A stretch of DNA of 64,000 nt, from the NCBI RefSeq assembly GCF_029227915.1, contig NC_079884.1, positions 1,116,001 through 1,180,000 of the forward strand, given 5' to 3'. The notes beneath the pieces were generated by a model. The model searched no databases, was not told the DNA's origin, and saw only the letters and a program-made list of their open reading frames with translations. Each line of letters opens with the position of its first letter. Position 1 is the stretch's first letter. A program made the translations under genes and the position numbers. Origin of the DNA: Hydractinia symbiolongicarpus. Lineage: Eukaryota > Cnidaria > Hydrozoa > Anthoathecata > Hydractiniidae. Shown here piece after piece: positions 33,160 through 64,000 of this stretch.

Positions 33160-34919
33160 ATGGATCAGTTTCAGGCACTATTACCTCATAGTAAAACAGG
33201 TAATGGTTTGGAAGACTTATGATCGTTGCATGTTCCCGAATTAAAAAAGATTTTGTTTGTTTACAAGGAGAAAACATCTGGCACAAAAGCTGACCTTATC
33301 CTTCGAGTTTATGCTGTATTCTGTGGCATAACAAATGAAAGCAACAATATTAATATCACTACATGTTCTGAAGAAGATCGCAATACTTTAGTATTATTAT
33401 AGAGTGTCATAAGGTCCCATGCAGCCAAGATCTCAGTAAAACACCACCATTTACATTTATTCAACTGTACAGTTATCTTGTAATAAGAACTGTTAAATAC
33501 AAACATATTCTTCTTAAAAATACACAGTACAAAAGGCTTAAGTCATTTCAATTCTTTCAAGAAAGATTTGTAAAAAATATTGAAACTGCCTCAACAAATA
33601 CACATTTTTATTTTGATGTTAAAATGAAGGCGTTCATGAGAAATAAATTGTACATTTTCATTGTAAAACTATGTTCCACTACTGGTGATGTTGCAGCTGC
33701 TGCTTGCACCTGTTCGACTGGTACTGGTCTTTGCAGGTTTGGCCATTGTAATCATGTAAGTGGTTTGCTCTTTGGATTAGAGAATTACAATCGTGAAGGC
33801 TTGAGAGAGATGCCATCTTCTTCTTGTACATCCAGACTTTCTTCTTGAAATGTACCACATAACTTGTCCAATGCTGTACCGATGGAGGAGGTATTGGTAG
33901 CTAAGATAAAGTTTGGTAGTAATCTAAAACTTTAAAGCCAAAAACAAACTTGTATGACCCACGCGCTGAAGACGACAGACAGATTAATGATAGCCACTTG
34001 AATCAACTTAAGCAAGACCTTTCTGCTTGTTTAGAGCAAAGTTGCTTTTTTTTGTTCCATGAAATGAACCCATATCTATCTCAAGGAGCTGTTTAAAAAG
34101 AGGAAGTGGTTAGTTTCGACACCAATCCTGACCATGTTGTGACATCTGAGCCTGTAATGACTTCAAAAGAAACACCTTGCTCTTTCAATAATCACTATGA
34201 TATCACTAAAAGAACATTCAAGGATATGAGGGATCATTATGCTTCATCCCTTTCTATTTCTCAATCAGAAATATACAAAATGGAGAAAAGCACAAGGGAC
34301 AAAGTTCATTGAGTCAATGGCATAAACATCGTTTGTTCAAAATAACAGCATCAAACTTCTACATGGCATGCAGGAACACTGTCGAACCATCATTCATATT
34401 GAAAGCAATGTTTTATTGTTCCTTCAACACAAATGCAGCAAGGCATGGTAATCAATACAAAAATCGTGCTGCGGTTATAAAAATCATCGTGCTGCGGTTA
34501 TAAAAATCATCGTTTCAGGATAAAAACATTCATGTTGACAGGGTTGGATTGCTTCTCTCCAAAATTAATCCATATTTAGGAACATCTCTCGATGATATCG
34601 GGGTTAACACCCACTCTGGTCAAAAGTATAGAGTTGTAATAAAATGCCCATTTTCGGAATATAACATGACCATGGAGCAAGCTCTAAAAGATAACAGGTT
34701 TTTCTGAAGAGATAAAAATGGCAAGTTGTTGTTATCAACTTCCCACAAATATTACTATCAGGTACAGGGTCAACTATTATGCTCTCAACTAAACCACATT
34801 GACTTCGTTGTATGGCTTAAGGAGCCCTTATATGTGGAGGAAATATTTTTTGATGAAGTGTTTACTGGTCTTCTAAAAAGTTACCTTATACATGGTGGTT
34901 GGACCAACAATCCTTAATG
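33160..34919 (+). pseudogene. Decayed SAP-SWIM-YqaJ (lambda-exonuclease-like) gene
   Basis: ATG 33160 opens MDQFQALLPHSKTGNGLEDL, stopped by TGA at 33220-33222. The frame then continues with LHVPELKKILFVYKEKTSGT KADLI, a SAP-type DNA-binding helix pair. Near 33690-33790 is ACTCSTGTGLCRFGHCNHVS, a SWIM zinc finger (C-x-C ... C-x-H type), followed by GLLFGLENYNREGLREMPSS. From 34300 come SQWHKHRLFKITASNFYMAC, VGLLLSKINPYLGTSLDDI, IKCPFSEYNMTMEQAL and HKYYYQVQGQLLCSQLNHID, then FVVW. These are the conserved blocks of YqaJ-type nucleases of the lambda-exonuclease superfamily, including the P-x-LG-x-S-x-D and I-x-C/K ... QxQ positions. Frame breaks and stops occur at several points, and a 23-bp duplication lies at 34463-34512. 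No introns are needed. Such genes are multicopy in cnidarians and may be mobile. Confidence 0.75.
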
Positions 34920-35786
34920 CTAATGGTAAAAAAACAGCTTTTTTTAAAGCCACAAATTTATAAAATTCATTATTTGGCTAAACATTCTGTGCAGCTACCT
35001 CCTTGTACAGAAACTTTTTTATGCTTGAATGAAACTTTATTTTCTCATAAATTATTTGGTTCTTCCGTAAAAACTAAGTATTTTCATTGGTTGATCATAT
35101 GTAAACAAATAAGTTGATTGGTTCATATTGGTTTTAAAAGTTTATTTATTGCTATGTATACCTCCAGGGAGCATATTGTACAGATTTATATAATTTCGTA
35201 ACCTAAGGATTTTTTTTGATGAAGAGCGAAAAACTTTTCTGTCTATTTAAATAAGTTATTTAAAATGAATGTTGATATGGCATACCCAAAATCAATGTTT
35301 TTAATTTTTTGTGGCTATAAAAATAGCCGTTTTATTGTGTTTGGCGTAGTATAGTAGTAGAAATTTAAGCAATATATTTTATCTCTTATCTTTTCTCCTT
35401 TTATCTCTTATCTTTTCTCTTAGCATAGCATCAATATTTTTGGAAAACAGAATTTTATTGTTAAGATATAAAGGTCATGTAGATTTGAGATCAATTTTGT
35501 TATCAATGACATTATCAATTCACTTTTTTGTGTGCAACCAATTTTTTTGTATTCAATCTACAAGTGTTACAAGAAATCAATAATAAACAAACAAGAACAA
35601 GCAAGAATATGTTTAATGTCATTTCTGATCCCTATTTTTAATTTAAAATGTATTTGTATCAAGATATTCTCCAAGTTTTATCACTTAGCATATTAATTCT
35701 GGACATATGCCCCCTTCATGGTTATACAGGTCACAGTTGCCCAGCGTAATAGGGTGAAATAATTTGTAACTTACCTTTAGGGGAAG
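34920..35786. other. Intergenic, upstream of FAM20B
   Basis: AT-rich; nothing recognisable apart from a repeated CTTTTATCTCTTATCTTTTCT stretch at about 35380-35420. A splice acceptor lies just before FAM20B. Confidence 0.5.
35775..35786 (+). promoter_or_regulatory. Splice acceptor 6 nt before FAM20B start: candidate trans-splice site
   Basis: TTACCTTTAG ends at 35780 and the start ATG is at 35787. The arrangement matches that at GCC1 and TOP3B. Confidence 0.45.
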
Positions 35787-38700
35787 ATGAAATGGAAGGA
35801 ACGTGTTTTTCTCCTACTTATTTTATGCGCTATCACAATACTTGTGTATTACCGAGGCACACTGAAATCCAAAAGACTACCCTTAACCAAATCAGAGAAT
35901 TTAGACACATTTAAAGAAAAGCGCAACACATTTGCACTAGAATTAGATGATGACCATAACAATTGGCTGTCCATGCATCCTTGGGATGTTTGGCAAGAAA
36001 TGGTTACAGGCAGAGAAATAACAGATCGTTCTGAAAAGTTTGTACATATGATATTGAAGGCTATGTCAGAAAGTAAGATTTTAAGTGCAGATGTTGGTTA
36101 TAAGGGTACACAATTAAAAGCACGTTTATATTTGGATGGACCCGAAAAACAGGTTGTTGTGTTCAAACCAAAAAGGTAACATTTTTCTCATGCATTGCAA
36201 ACATAACAATCCTGTAATCATAACTCTGTAATCAGTATATTTTTTAAAAATATTTAAAAGCTATATCAAAAAGTGTGTGCCAAACTATTTTAGGTGTACT
36301 TTTAGGTGGCATTTTTGCTTTGGGCACATGTCTCTGAATAATTTTAATTATGTAATATAAACTTCAACGGCTTTTTGTTATGTTTTTATAGATACGAGCG
36401 TGACAAGGTATTAGGTGGAACACCCTATGAAGGCTATGATAGACATAATGCCGAAATTGCTGCTTTTCACTTGGATAGGTTGATATTTCGTATAAATTTT
36501 TTATATATATGTTTTGTTAACAATGTTAATTGTTCTATATCAGTTTTAAAATCTACAATCTCGGTCAAAATATGCTGAAACAAGACAGCTAATTGATATT
36601 TCGTATAAATTTTTTATATATATGTTTTGTTAACAATGTTAATTGTTCTATATCAGTTTTAAAATCTACAATCTCGGTCAAAATATGCTGAAACAAGACA
36701 GCTAATTTGAAAGATCGCCACCACAGGTGATTGTGTTGGCTATTTCCACATTAGATTCACACATTTTGATCTTGTCAAAGTTTACTTGTCATGTTCAGAC
36801 ATTTAGGATCAATGATTATTTGCTAGAGTCTATACTCTTAAAATGTGCTAAGTGTTGCTGACGTCAGCATGGCCTTTTTCTGCGAATTGTGAGGCCTTCG
36901 TTCGCCCGACATGGATTATTTTGTGATGGAAGGCATGTTAAAGAGTACAACTACCAAATTTTGAACGTTGTCTCCCAGGCCAACATGTGCTTAAAAGTAG
37001 CGACTTTGCAGCCCGTTGCTGCAGATCAATGACCGTTTAACGCTTTTGTCAATGTTTGAAAAATGACGAAAAAAATGTCCTTACTTTTGTAAATGAAGAA
37101 ATCTTTTTTTTTTTTTTGATTTTATATGCAATTTCTTTTATAATGATTTTATAAACTACGTCACGAAATTGTTGTCAGAAGACTTGACGTTGGGTTGCTC
37201 CGGCTGCCAAGTGAATTGTTTTAAAATTGGGATCATTTTCAAATGACTAATTTATTGCGGCTGTAAAGTAGGTGTAATCAAGTTTATATAGTCAGTAAGA
37301 TTTGTTATGTGTAAATTTTTAGACTCCTTGGTTTTAACAGAGCACCCCCTGCAGCTGGTAGAATCATTAATTTAAACACAGAAGTATTACCTGTGTGCAA
37401 AAATAAATTGCGCAAAACATTTTTTACTGGTGAGATTTACATTGTATATTGTGCTTGTAAAATAACATGTTATTGTTTGTATGCTCATTTTAGTTCATTT
37501 TGTGTTTTAGATGGTTCGAATATTTGTTTCTATGGTGTATGCATGTATTGCAGAAAAGAGGAGCCAGCTTGTGGGAAGGGTGAAAAAATGGAGGGCTCTC
37601 TAACACTTTGGTTGCCAGCAAAATGGAAAGTTGCAAAGATGAGACATCCTTGGCAGAGAACATATAGAGACAAAAAGGCTAGGTTCGTTTTATTTGCTTG
37701 AAACTTATTTTACAGGCTTGTTGCAATAAGTCCGCCATTTTTTAGCTAAGTATTGGAAATTGAAAACAATAACATTTTACATTTCTTTAGATGGGAGGTT
37801 GACATGAATTACTGTGACAGTGTTGTGCGGAAAGTACCATACAATGAAGGTCCTCGTCTGCTAGATATCATGGATACTTCTATATTTGACTTTTTAATCG
37901 GTATGTACCATTTCGTGCTAACGTTTTATCGTTCTTTATTTGCGAGTTTTGATTTAGGAGGTAACATTTTAGGTAATGCTGACCGGCACCATTATGAATA
38001 TCTTCAGAAAGATGGAAATCATGGAATGTTGTTACATATCGACAATGGAAAAAGGTAAATATTGATTTAGAACGGATAACATGATGAATGCAGTAAATGA
38101 AATTCTAATACTATAGAATTTCTGAAATGTAGATGAGGTGGCTTAATTTACCAGCGTGGCACTTAATCGAACCCGTCCTAAATAAAGGTGTTTCACATGA
38201 GAAAAGGGCCTAAGTGGGATTTTATTGATATAGTCTTAGGCCTCGAAATGTTACGGTAACAATCGTTTCGTTATCGTTCCAGAAGGTGTTATCAGGTAAC
38301 AGCAGTCATGACAAACAATCATTACCGGAAACTAAAGCACATAACCTATTTCGTCCCATGCGATTGTTTTGAAAGTAATAATTTAGCCACAGAAAGCACC
38401 TTATATCCTCTCTATAGTAATAGCCGTATTTTGTCTGTCTGTCTAATTTAAAGACGGACGACCCCAAAGATTTTTCAATGGGTTAATGATTAGTCTATAA
38501 ATATAATATACCTACTATATCTTTAAAAAAACACGTCATGAATTGTCGTCAAACAACTTTAATGGTTGCCGTGGTTTGCTCTAGAAATAATTACACACTA
38601 CACACAAGGCGCACACAATTTACAACCATTTAAAAGTACTTTGTGTTCTTTTACTTGGCACCAACACGTGAATAAACCAGTTTCCAGGCTTACTGAGTTG

Positions 38701-40118
38701 GATGATTTTATACAGTTACACGGTGCTTGCAGGTTCAGCGTAATAAAAAGTCACCGAGACAAATTCCATTGTTTCTGACAAAATCAGCTTGAAAATCCAG
38801 TTCATCTAATTCCAACTACTGTTTAATATCATTTTATCTTTACCATTAGCTGACACAGCATTAATTGCTTTTAGTTTTGGCAACCCACATGTAGATGAGA
38901 CGAGCATATTAGCACCCCTATATCAATGTTGTAGGTAGGTGTGTTTGTACTTCTGTAAGGCGGATTGTCAGATTACAGCTGGAAATCAGAGAAGCTGGTA
39001 ATCCAATAATTTTACGTTTTTCGTGACATACGGGTGTTTATAGAAATTATCAAGTGATAATTTGAGAATGCTATCGCCAAATGCTAATTTGAGAATGCTA
39101 TTGCCAGGGTATTTTTCCACAAAAAGTCATAAAGTTGAAAGAAATTTCTTGGGTGAAGTGGTGCATAACTTTTACCTTTTTTTTCATTTCATTTTACTGT
39201 CTTCACAAGTAAATATAAGATGCTTTGTTACTTCTTTACTGGTCAGGGAAAATTATTTGAGCTGAAAAAACGTAGGAAAGATAAGTGGGAAATTTTGCAC
39301 CTTGTGTACGAATTTGCAAGTTGAGGCGAAATAATTTAAGTAAGAACAAATACCTTAAAATGGTATTAAGTAAGAACGAATACCTTAAAAATGTATTAAT
39401 TGGATTTCAACAAGACAGGCAACACGAAACATCCGTTAAAAAAAGAAACTACTTGTAAACAACAACCCAGCCATGAGTAAGTAAATGAAAGTAGAAATAG
39501 AAGTTATACAAACAATAATAGTTCTCGAGACATTTCTTGTTCTAAAAGCTAAGGTGATCAAACAAACTTTGATTTTAATTGGCCCACTAGCTCAACTTGC
39601 AAGCAAACACATAAATTTGATCCTTTCAAGTAGGTAGTCAACAAACAACAAGTAAACAACAGGTGAGTCTTTAAAATACGAAAATTAAGCAACATTAAAT
39701 TTTACCGAGAATCTCTCGTTGTTGAACGCGATTCCAGGCCACCTGCCGCTTCCATGATCAAGTTTGGCACTACTAAAATGGTTTATATGGGCATACATTT
39801 CGATATCATAAAATCGTTCTCACGTATTATACGATGCCATCGTTAAAGTTATTCACATTTTCTATGCATTTTTTCAGGTTACGCAAATCTACTTATGCAA
39901 GACTTCAAACTTTTTCCACGGATAGTAACGACCCTTCTTCGTTAAGTGTTTTGTTGACGAGAATGTTACGCCGTGATCCGATTTACCCGATTTTGACGAA
40001 GGATCACCTTCAAGCTATTGATAGACGGTTACACAAAACGTTAGATGTTTTGAAAACTTGCTTTCAAAAGAAAGGAATCAATCATGTTTTATATGATGAA
40101 ATTTTTAAATTTTTTTAA
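35787..40118 (+). CDS. FAM20B: Glycosaminoglycan xylosylkinase FAM20B
   Basis: Exons: 35787-36175, 36392-36478, 37323-37429, 37511-37682, 37791-37900, 37973-38054, 38875-38934, 39878-40118 (TAA). They total 1,248 nt, 415 residues; human is 409. Residues 7-23 form a type II membrane anchor ([16 protein letters not shown]), so the kinase domain faces the Golgi lumen. Family blocks include [27 protein letters not shown] (nucleotide-binding Lys), [65 protein letters not shown], the catalytic DRHH (Asp292) and the metal-binding IDNGKSFGNP (Asp312), with ILAPLYQCC. Known role: phosphorylates xylose in the proteoglycan linker tetrasaccharide, promoting chain extension. All key residues are present, so it is probably active. 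Confidence 0.96.
36480..36705 (+). repeat. 113-bp perfect tandem duplication in FAM20B intron 2
   Basis: 36480-36592 and 36593-36705 appear identical (each TTGATATTTCGTATAAATTT ... AAGACAGCTAA). The first unit begins inside the intron 2 donor at 36479-36480. The duplication is either recent or an assembly artefact. Confidence 0.85.
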
Positions 40119-40145
40119 AAGTGAGTTTATTTATTAAATATATGT

Positions 40146-40382
40146 TTATAACCAGTACTTCAGCAAATCGTATGGGATGCCTTCTTCTTGTGTATACAAC
40201 GCCATTTGTCCATTGTAATGACTGATACGATTTAACGGTAACGCAGATTTTCCAGTGGCCCTTAAATAACTTTGAAAATCTTGCCGCATCTTGCTTAGGT
40301 ATTGTGCACTTTTACTTGCTAAGGGTTCAATTACACGACAAAACACATACGCTAATTCGAATGCCTTTAATTCGAGTATCTG
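40146..40382 (-). CDS. Orphan terminal exon, 78 residues, unknown family
   Basis: A frame on the minus strand follows a usable acceptor (gaaatag|CAGATAC at 40382) and ends in TAA at 40146. It reads ILELKAFELAYVFCRVIEPL, then SAQYLSKMRQDFQSYLRATG, KSALPLNRISHYNGQMALYT and QEEGIPYDLLKYWL. The amino-acid make-up and the dense hydrophobic/charged pattern look like a real protein C-terminus, but I recognise no family, and no upstream exon was found between 40383 and 41432. It lies tail to tail with FAM20B (28 nt away). It could be the end of a small unannotated gene or a captured or retrocopied fragment. Confidence 0.35.
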   Translation of the reverse strand, partial: QILELKAFELAYVFCRVIEPLASKSAQYLSKMRQDFQSYLRATGKSALPLNRISHYNGQMALYTQEEGIPYDLLKYWL

Positions 40383-41432
40383 CTATTTCGAACAAATTTC
40401 CTGATACTTGCTTTATTTATAAAACTCTTTTTTTTACTTTTTTACTTTTACCTTGTTTATATGAAGACAGCGAATTTTCTATTTATATATTACCCTTGCT
40501 AAAAGTCATACCTGGTCGTGTATTTAAATTTATTGGGATTGCCTTGCTTACAACCTCATTCCTAGAGTATGTTGCCTTTACAAATTCTTGTCACTAGAGC
40601 TGTTTGGGATAAAAGTCGAAATTACTTTCGAGATAAACATGGAGACAAAATTGGTCCAATCATTAGGTTGATTTAAAGTTTGAAAGTAGTCCTAAATATT
40701 CAGTGATTGTGCAACTACAGAAAAGCTCGATAATATGCTTACCATATGATGCTCATTTTTTTAGTAAACCTGAGCTGTATAAGCTTATAAAGAAAAGAAA
40801 TATATACCAAAGTTTTTAAATAAAGAAAATTAACTAGCCTTAGACATAATATGCAAGGCAATTGTTTACGAGTTATCGCAAACTCACTTTTTTCGAATCC
40901 TGGTTTGTTGCAACAATACCTATTTTTAAAATGCGAACATAAGAAATAAAATCCGACGTGGTTATGGTTTATCAACAGACATCCCAGTGGAAACAATTGT
41001 TCCAATAATTTTGTGGTAAATTAATAAACCTTTTTGTTCCTTTTGACCTGAAATTTTTATTCTCCATTTTGAAAATATAAAAGAATAGACACTAATATGA
41101 TGGGAAATCAAGCCTTATTTTTTTAACTGGATCAAGGTCTTTTCTTATAATACATTTTAGACTGTCATAAAACCTACTTTACTTACTGGCACATCAACTT
41201 AAAATGTAGCCCTGATTGAAAATATTTGTTGCTGTTGGATTTTTGTTGCTTAATATCGCCATTATAAATTCGAAAATACACCGGTAGACGAAAAATAGAA
41301 TTTTTGTTTCACTGAAATCACAAAAAATCAGAATCACGGCGAAACGGATGTAAACGGAGAAGTGTAACAAAATAAAAATTAACACAAGGTATATATTTAA
41401 AAATTTAGAAATAAATAAATCCAATTCATGAA
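40383..41432. other. Intergenic between FAM20B and TOP3B 3' ends
   Basis: A short plus-strand stretch at about 40597-40680 reads AVWDKSRNYFRDKHGDKIGP and then stops. It looks protein-like but has no partner exons. Nothing else was recognised. Confidence 0.4.
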
Positions 41433-62817
<21,385 letters not shown>

Positions 62818-62824
62818 TGTCTAA
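62818..62824 (-). promoter_or_regulatory. Splice acceptor 3 nt before TOP3B start: candidate trans-splice site
   Basis: On the minus strand AATATTTTAG ends at 62821, and ACA then the start ATG (62817-62815) follow. Confidence 0.45.
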
Positions 62825-64000
62825 AATATTTATATTATCTAAATAAAGCATAGTGTAGAATGTAATTAATGAATGATAGCAACATCTCAACAAAGGTTCT
62901 TTGATTATTAGGAAAAAAATATAATGCAGAATAACCATAAATTGATGTTTTTCTTATGCAATATAAAATGTATATTTTAGTCAAGCGGTACTTAATTTAA
63001 TTAAAGGAGATTTGTCATTGGATAAATCAAAAAAAGTTTTGTCATTGGATAAATCAAAAAAAAGTTTTGTCATTGGATAAATCAAAAAAAAGTTTTGTCA
63101 TTGGATAAATCAAAAAAAAGTTTTGTCATTGGATAAATCAAAAAAAAAGTTTTGTCATTGGATAAATCAAAAAAAGTTTTGTCATTGGATAAACCAAAAA
63201 AAAGTTTTGTCATTGGATAAATCAAAAACAAGTTTTGTCATTGGTTAAATCAAAAAAAAGTTTTGTCATTGGTTAAATCAAAAACAGTTTTGTCATTGGA
63301 TAAATCAAATCAAATTTGTCAATTCAACACAACATGAAATTTTCTGCACCAAAATATCTAAATTGATCATCATCATCATTTGCATCAAAATTAACAGTGT
63401 TTTTCTGTCTAGGAAGGCAAGTCCAACAGAAACTTAAAATGGCTGATTTTTACTAAACAAATTATTCCTTTTTCTAACCAATATCAGTAAAAAAAAAAGA
63501 TAAAAAAATAAAATCAAATATTTATTTTATCCAGGAGGTTCTGTTTTTGCTAATTCCTGCCTTTTTATTAGCCAGATCAGATTTTTTATCATCTGTGAAC
63601 AACCTTTTTCTTGCATATGGCTATCGGAAAATATAGAAAGAGACTCTTTTCTCATTTTCTTGATTCATTCGTTCTCATAAAAATACATGAATTCCTAATA
63701 TTTGATAAATCTTGTATAGTTTGATATCAAGTTACTTCTAGCACAACCTCTTATTTATAAACAGAAAAATACATAAAATCCTTCCTAATAAACCACTAGG
63801 AATAATCAGTGGATAATTATAGTAAGTGGATAAGTATAATATATTTGTAATATTTAAGGTCAAAATCTTCTTTATCCATCAATTATCTTTAAAATGATAC
63901 ATCGTTAAAATTAATACTATACAAAAATAAAAACAACACTAACTTATCATAAATCCTTTACATATCTCATACAGTTTTCTAATGTTTCATCTTTCTGCCA
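62825..64000. other. Upstream region of TOP3B, no gene seen
   Basis: AT-rich, with the minisatellite at 62999-63312; no coding frame recognised. Confidence 0.5.
62999..63312. repeat. ~27-bp minisatellite, about 11 units, 0.2 kb upstream of the TOP3B start
   Basis: The unit TTTTGTCATTGGATAAATCA followed by a run of five to eight A and G repeats from 63012 to about 63310. Units differ mainly in A-run length and a GGATAA/GGTTAA change. Confidence 0.95.

Noticed and set aside
62999-63312. Considered as a CRISPR-like array
   Set aside because: Units abut each other with only A-run variation; no spacers.

Overview
The window looks like a nuclear genomic segment from a cnidarian, most likely a hydrozoan (inference). 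It is AT-rich and gene-sparse, and its short exons have GT..AG introns. It carries metazoan orthologues (KIAA0930, GCC1, FAM20B, TOP3B) and many DNA transposons, MITEs, a tRNA-derived SINE and LINE fragments. Three housekeeping genes have a splice acceptor only 3-6 nt upstream of the start codon, as expected for spliced-leader trans-splicing, which is known in hydrozoans. All gene models were read by eye from exon, phase and splice-site continuity. Total CDS lengths being multiples of three supports them.

Layout. 1-640 (-): 5' part of a secreted SGNH-hydrolase-like gene cut by the window edge. 0.64-8 kb: repeats, a reverse transcriptase relic (-) and a small predicted membrane-protein gene (5380-5942, -). 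8.0-12.8 kb (+): KIAA0930 homologue, 13 exons, first exon not found. 12.8-17.5 kb: repeats. 17.5-23.4 kb (+): GCC1/GCC88 golgin with a C-terminal GRIP domain, 12 coding exons. 23.4-25.8 kb: LINE relic and a full SINE. 26.1-30.3 kb: a 4,242-bp Kolobok-like transposon with TIRs and TTAA target duplications, sitting inside a MITE. 33.2-34.9 kb: a decayed SAP-SWIM-YqaJ gene. 35.8-40.1 kb (+): FAM20B xylosylkinase, 8 exons. 41.4-62.8 kb (-): DNA/RNA topoisomerase III beta, 16 exons. Its 14-kb third intron holds, on the other strand, a secreted PAN/EGF-type gene (51.1-59.4 kb), a truncated LINE and a 477-bp compound microsatellite.

The most interesting item is the Kolobok-like element. Besides its THAP-domain transposase (-), which is damaged in this copy, it carries an intact two-exon gene on the other strand (26455-26924). 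This encodes a 126-residue protein with the cysteine-rich signature of the P2X7 receptor C-terminal ('ballast') domain. The two coding regions converge and overlap by 12 nt. A transposon-borne ballast-domain protein could explain how this domain spread in animal genomes and how it became available for capture by a P2X receptor. That last step is inference.

The host genes are functionally unrelated: Golgi tethering, glycosaminoglycan kinase, topoisomerase, and two secreted or membrane proteins. FAM20B and TOP3B are convergent.
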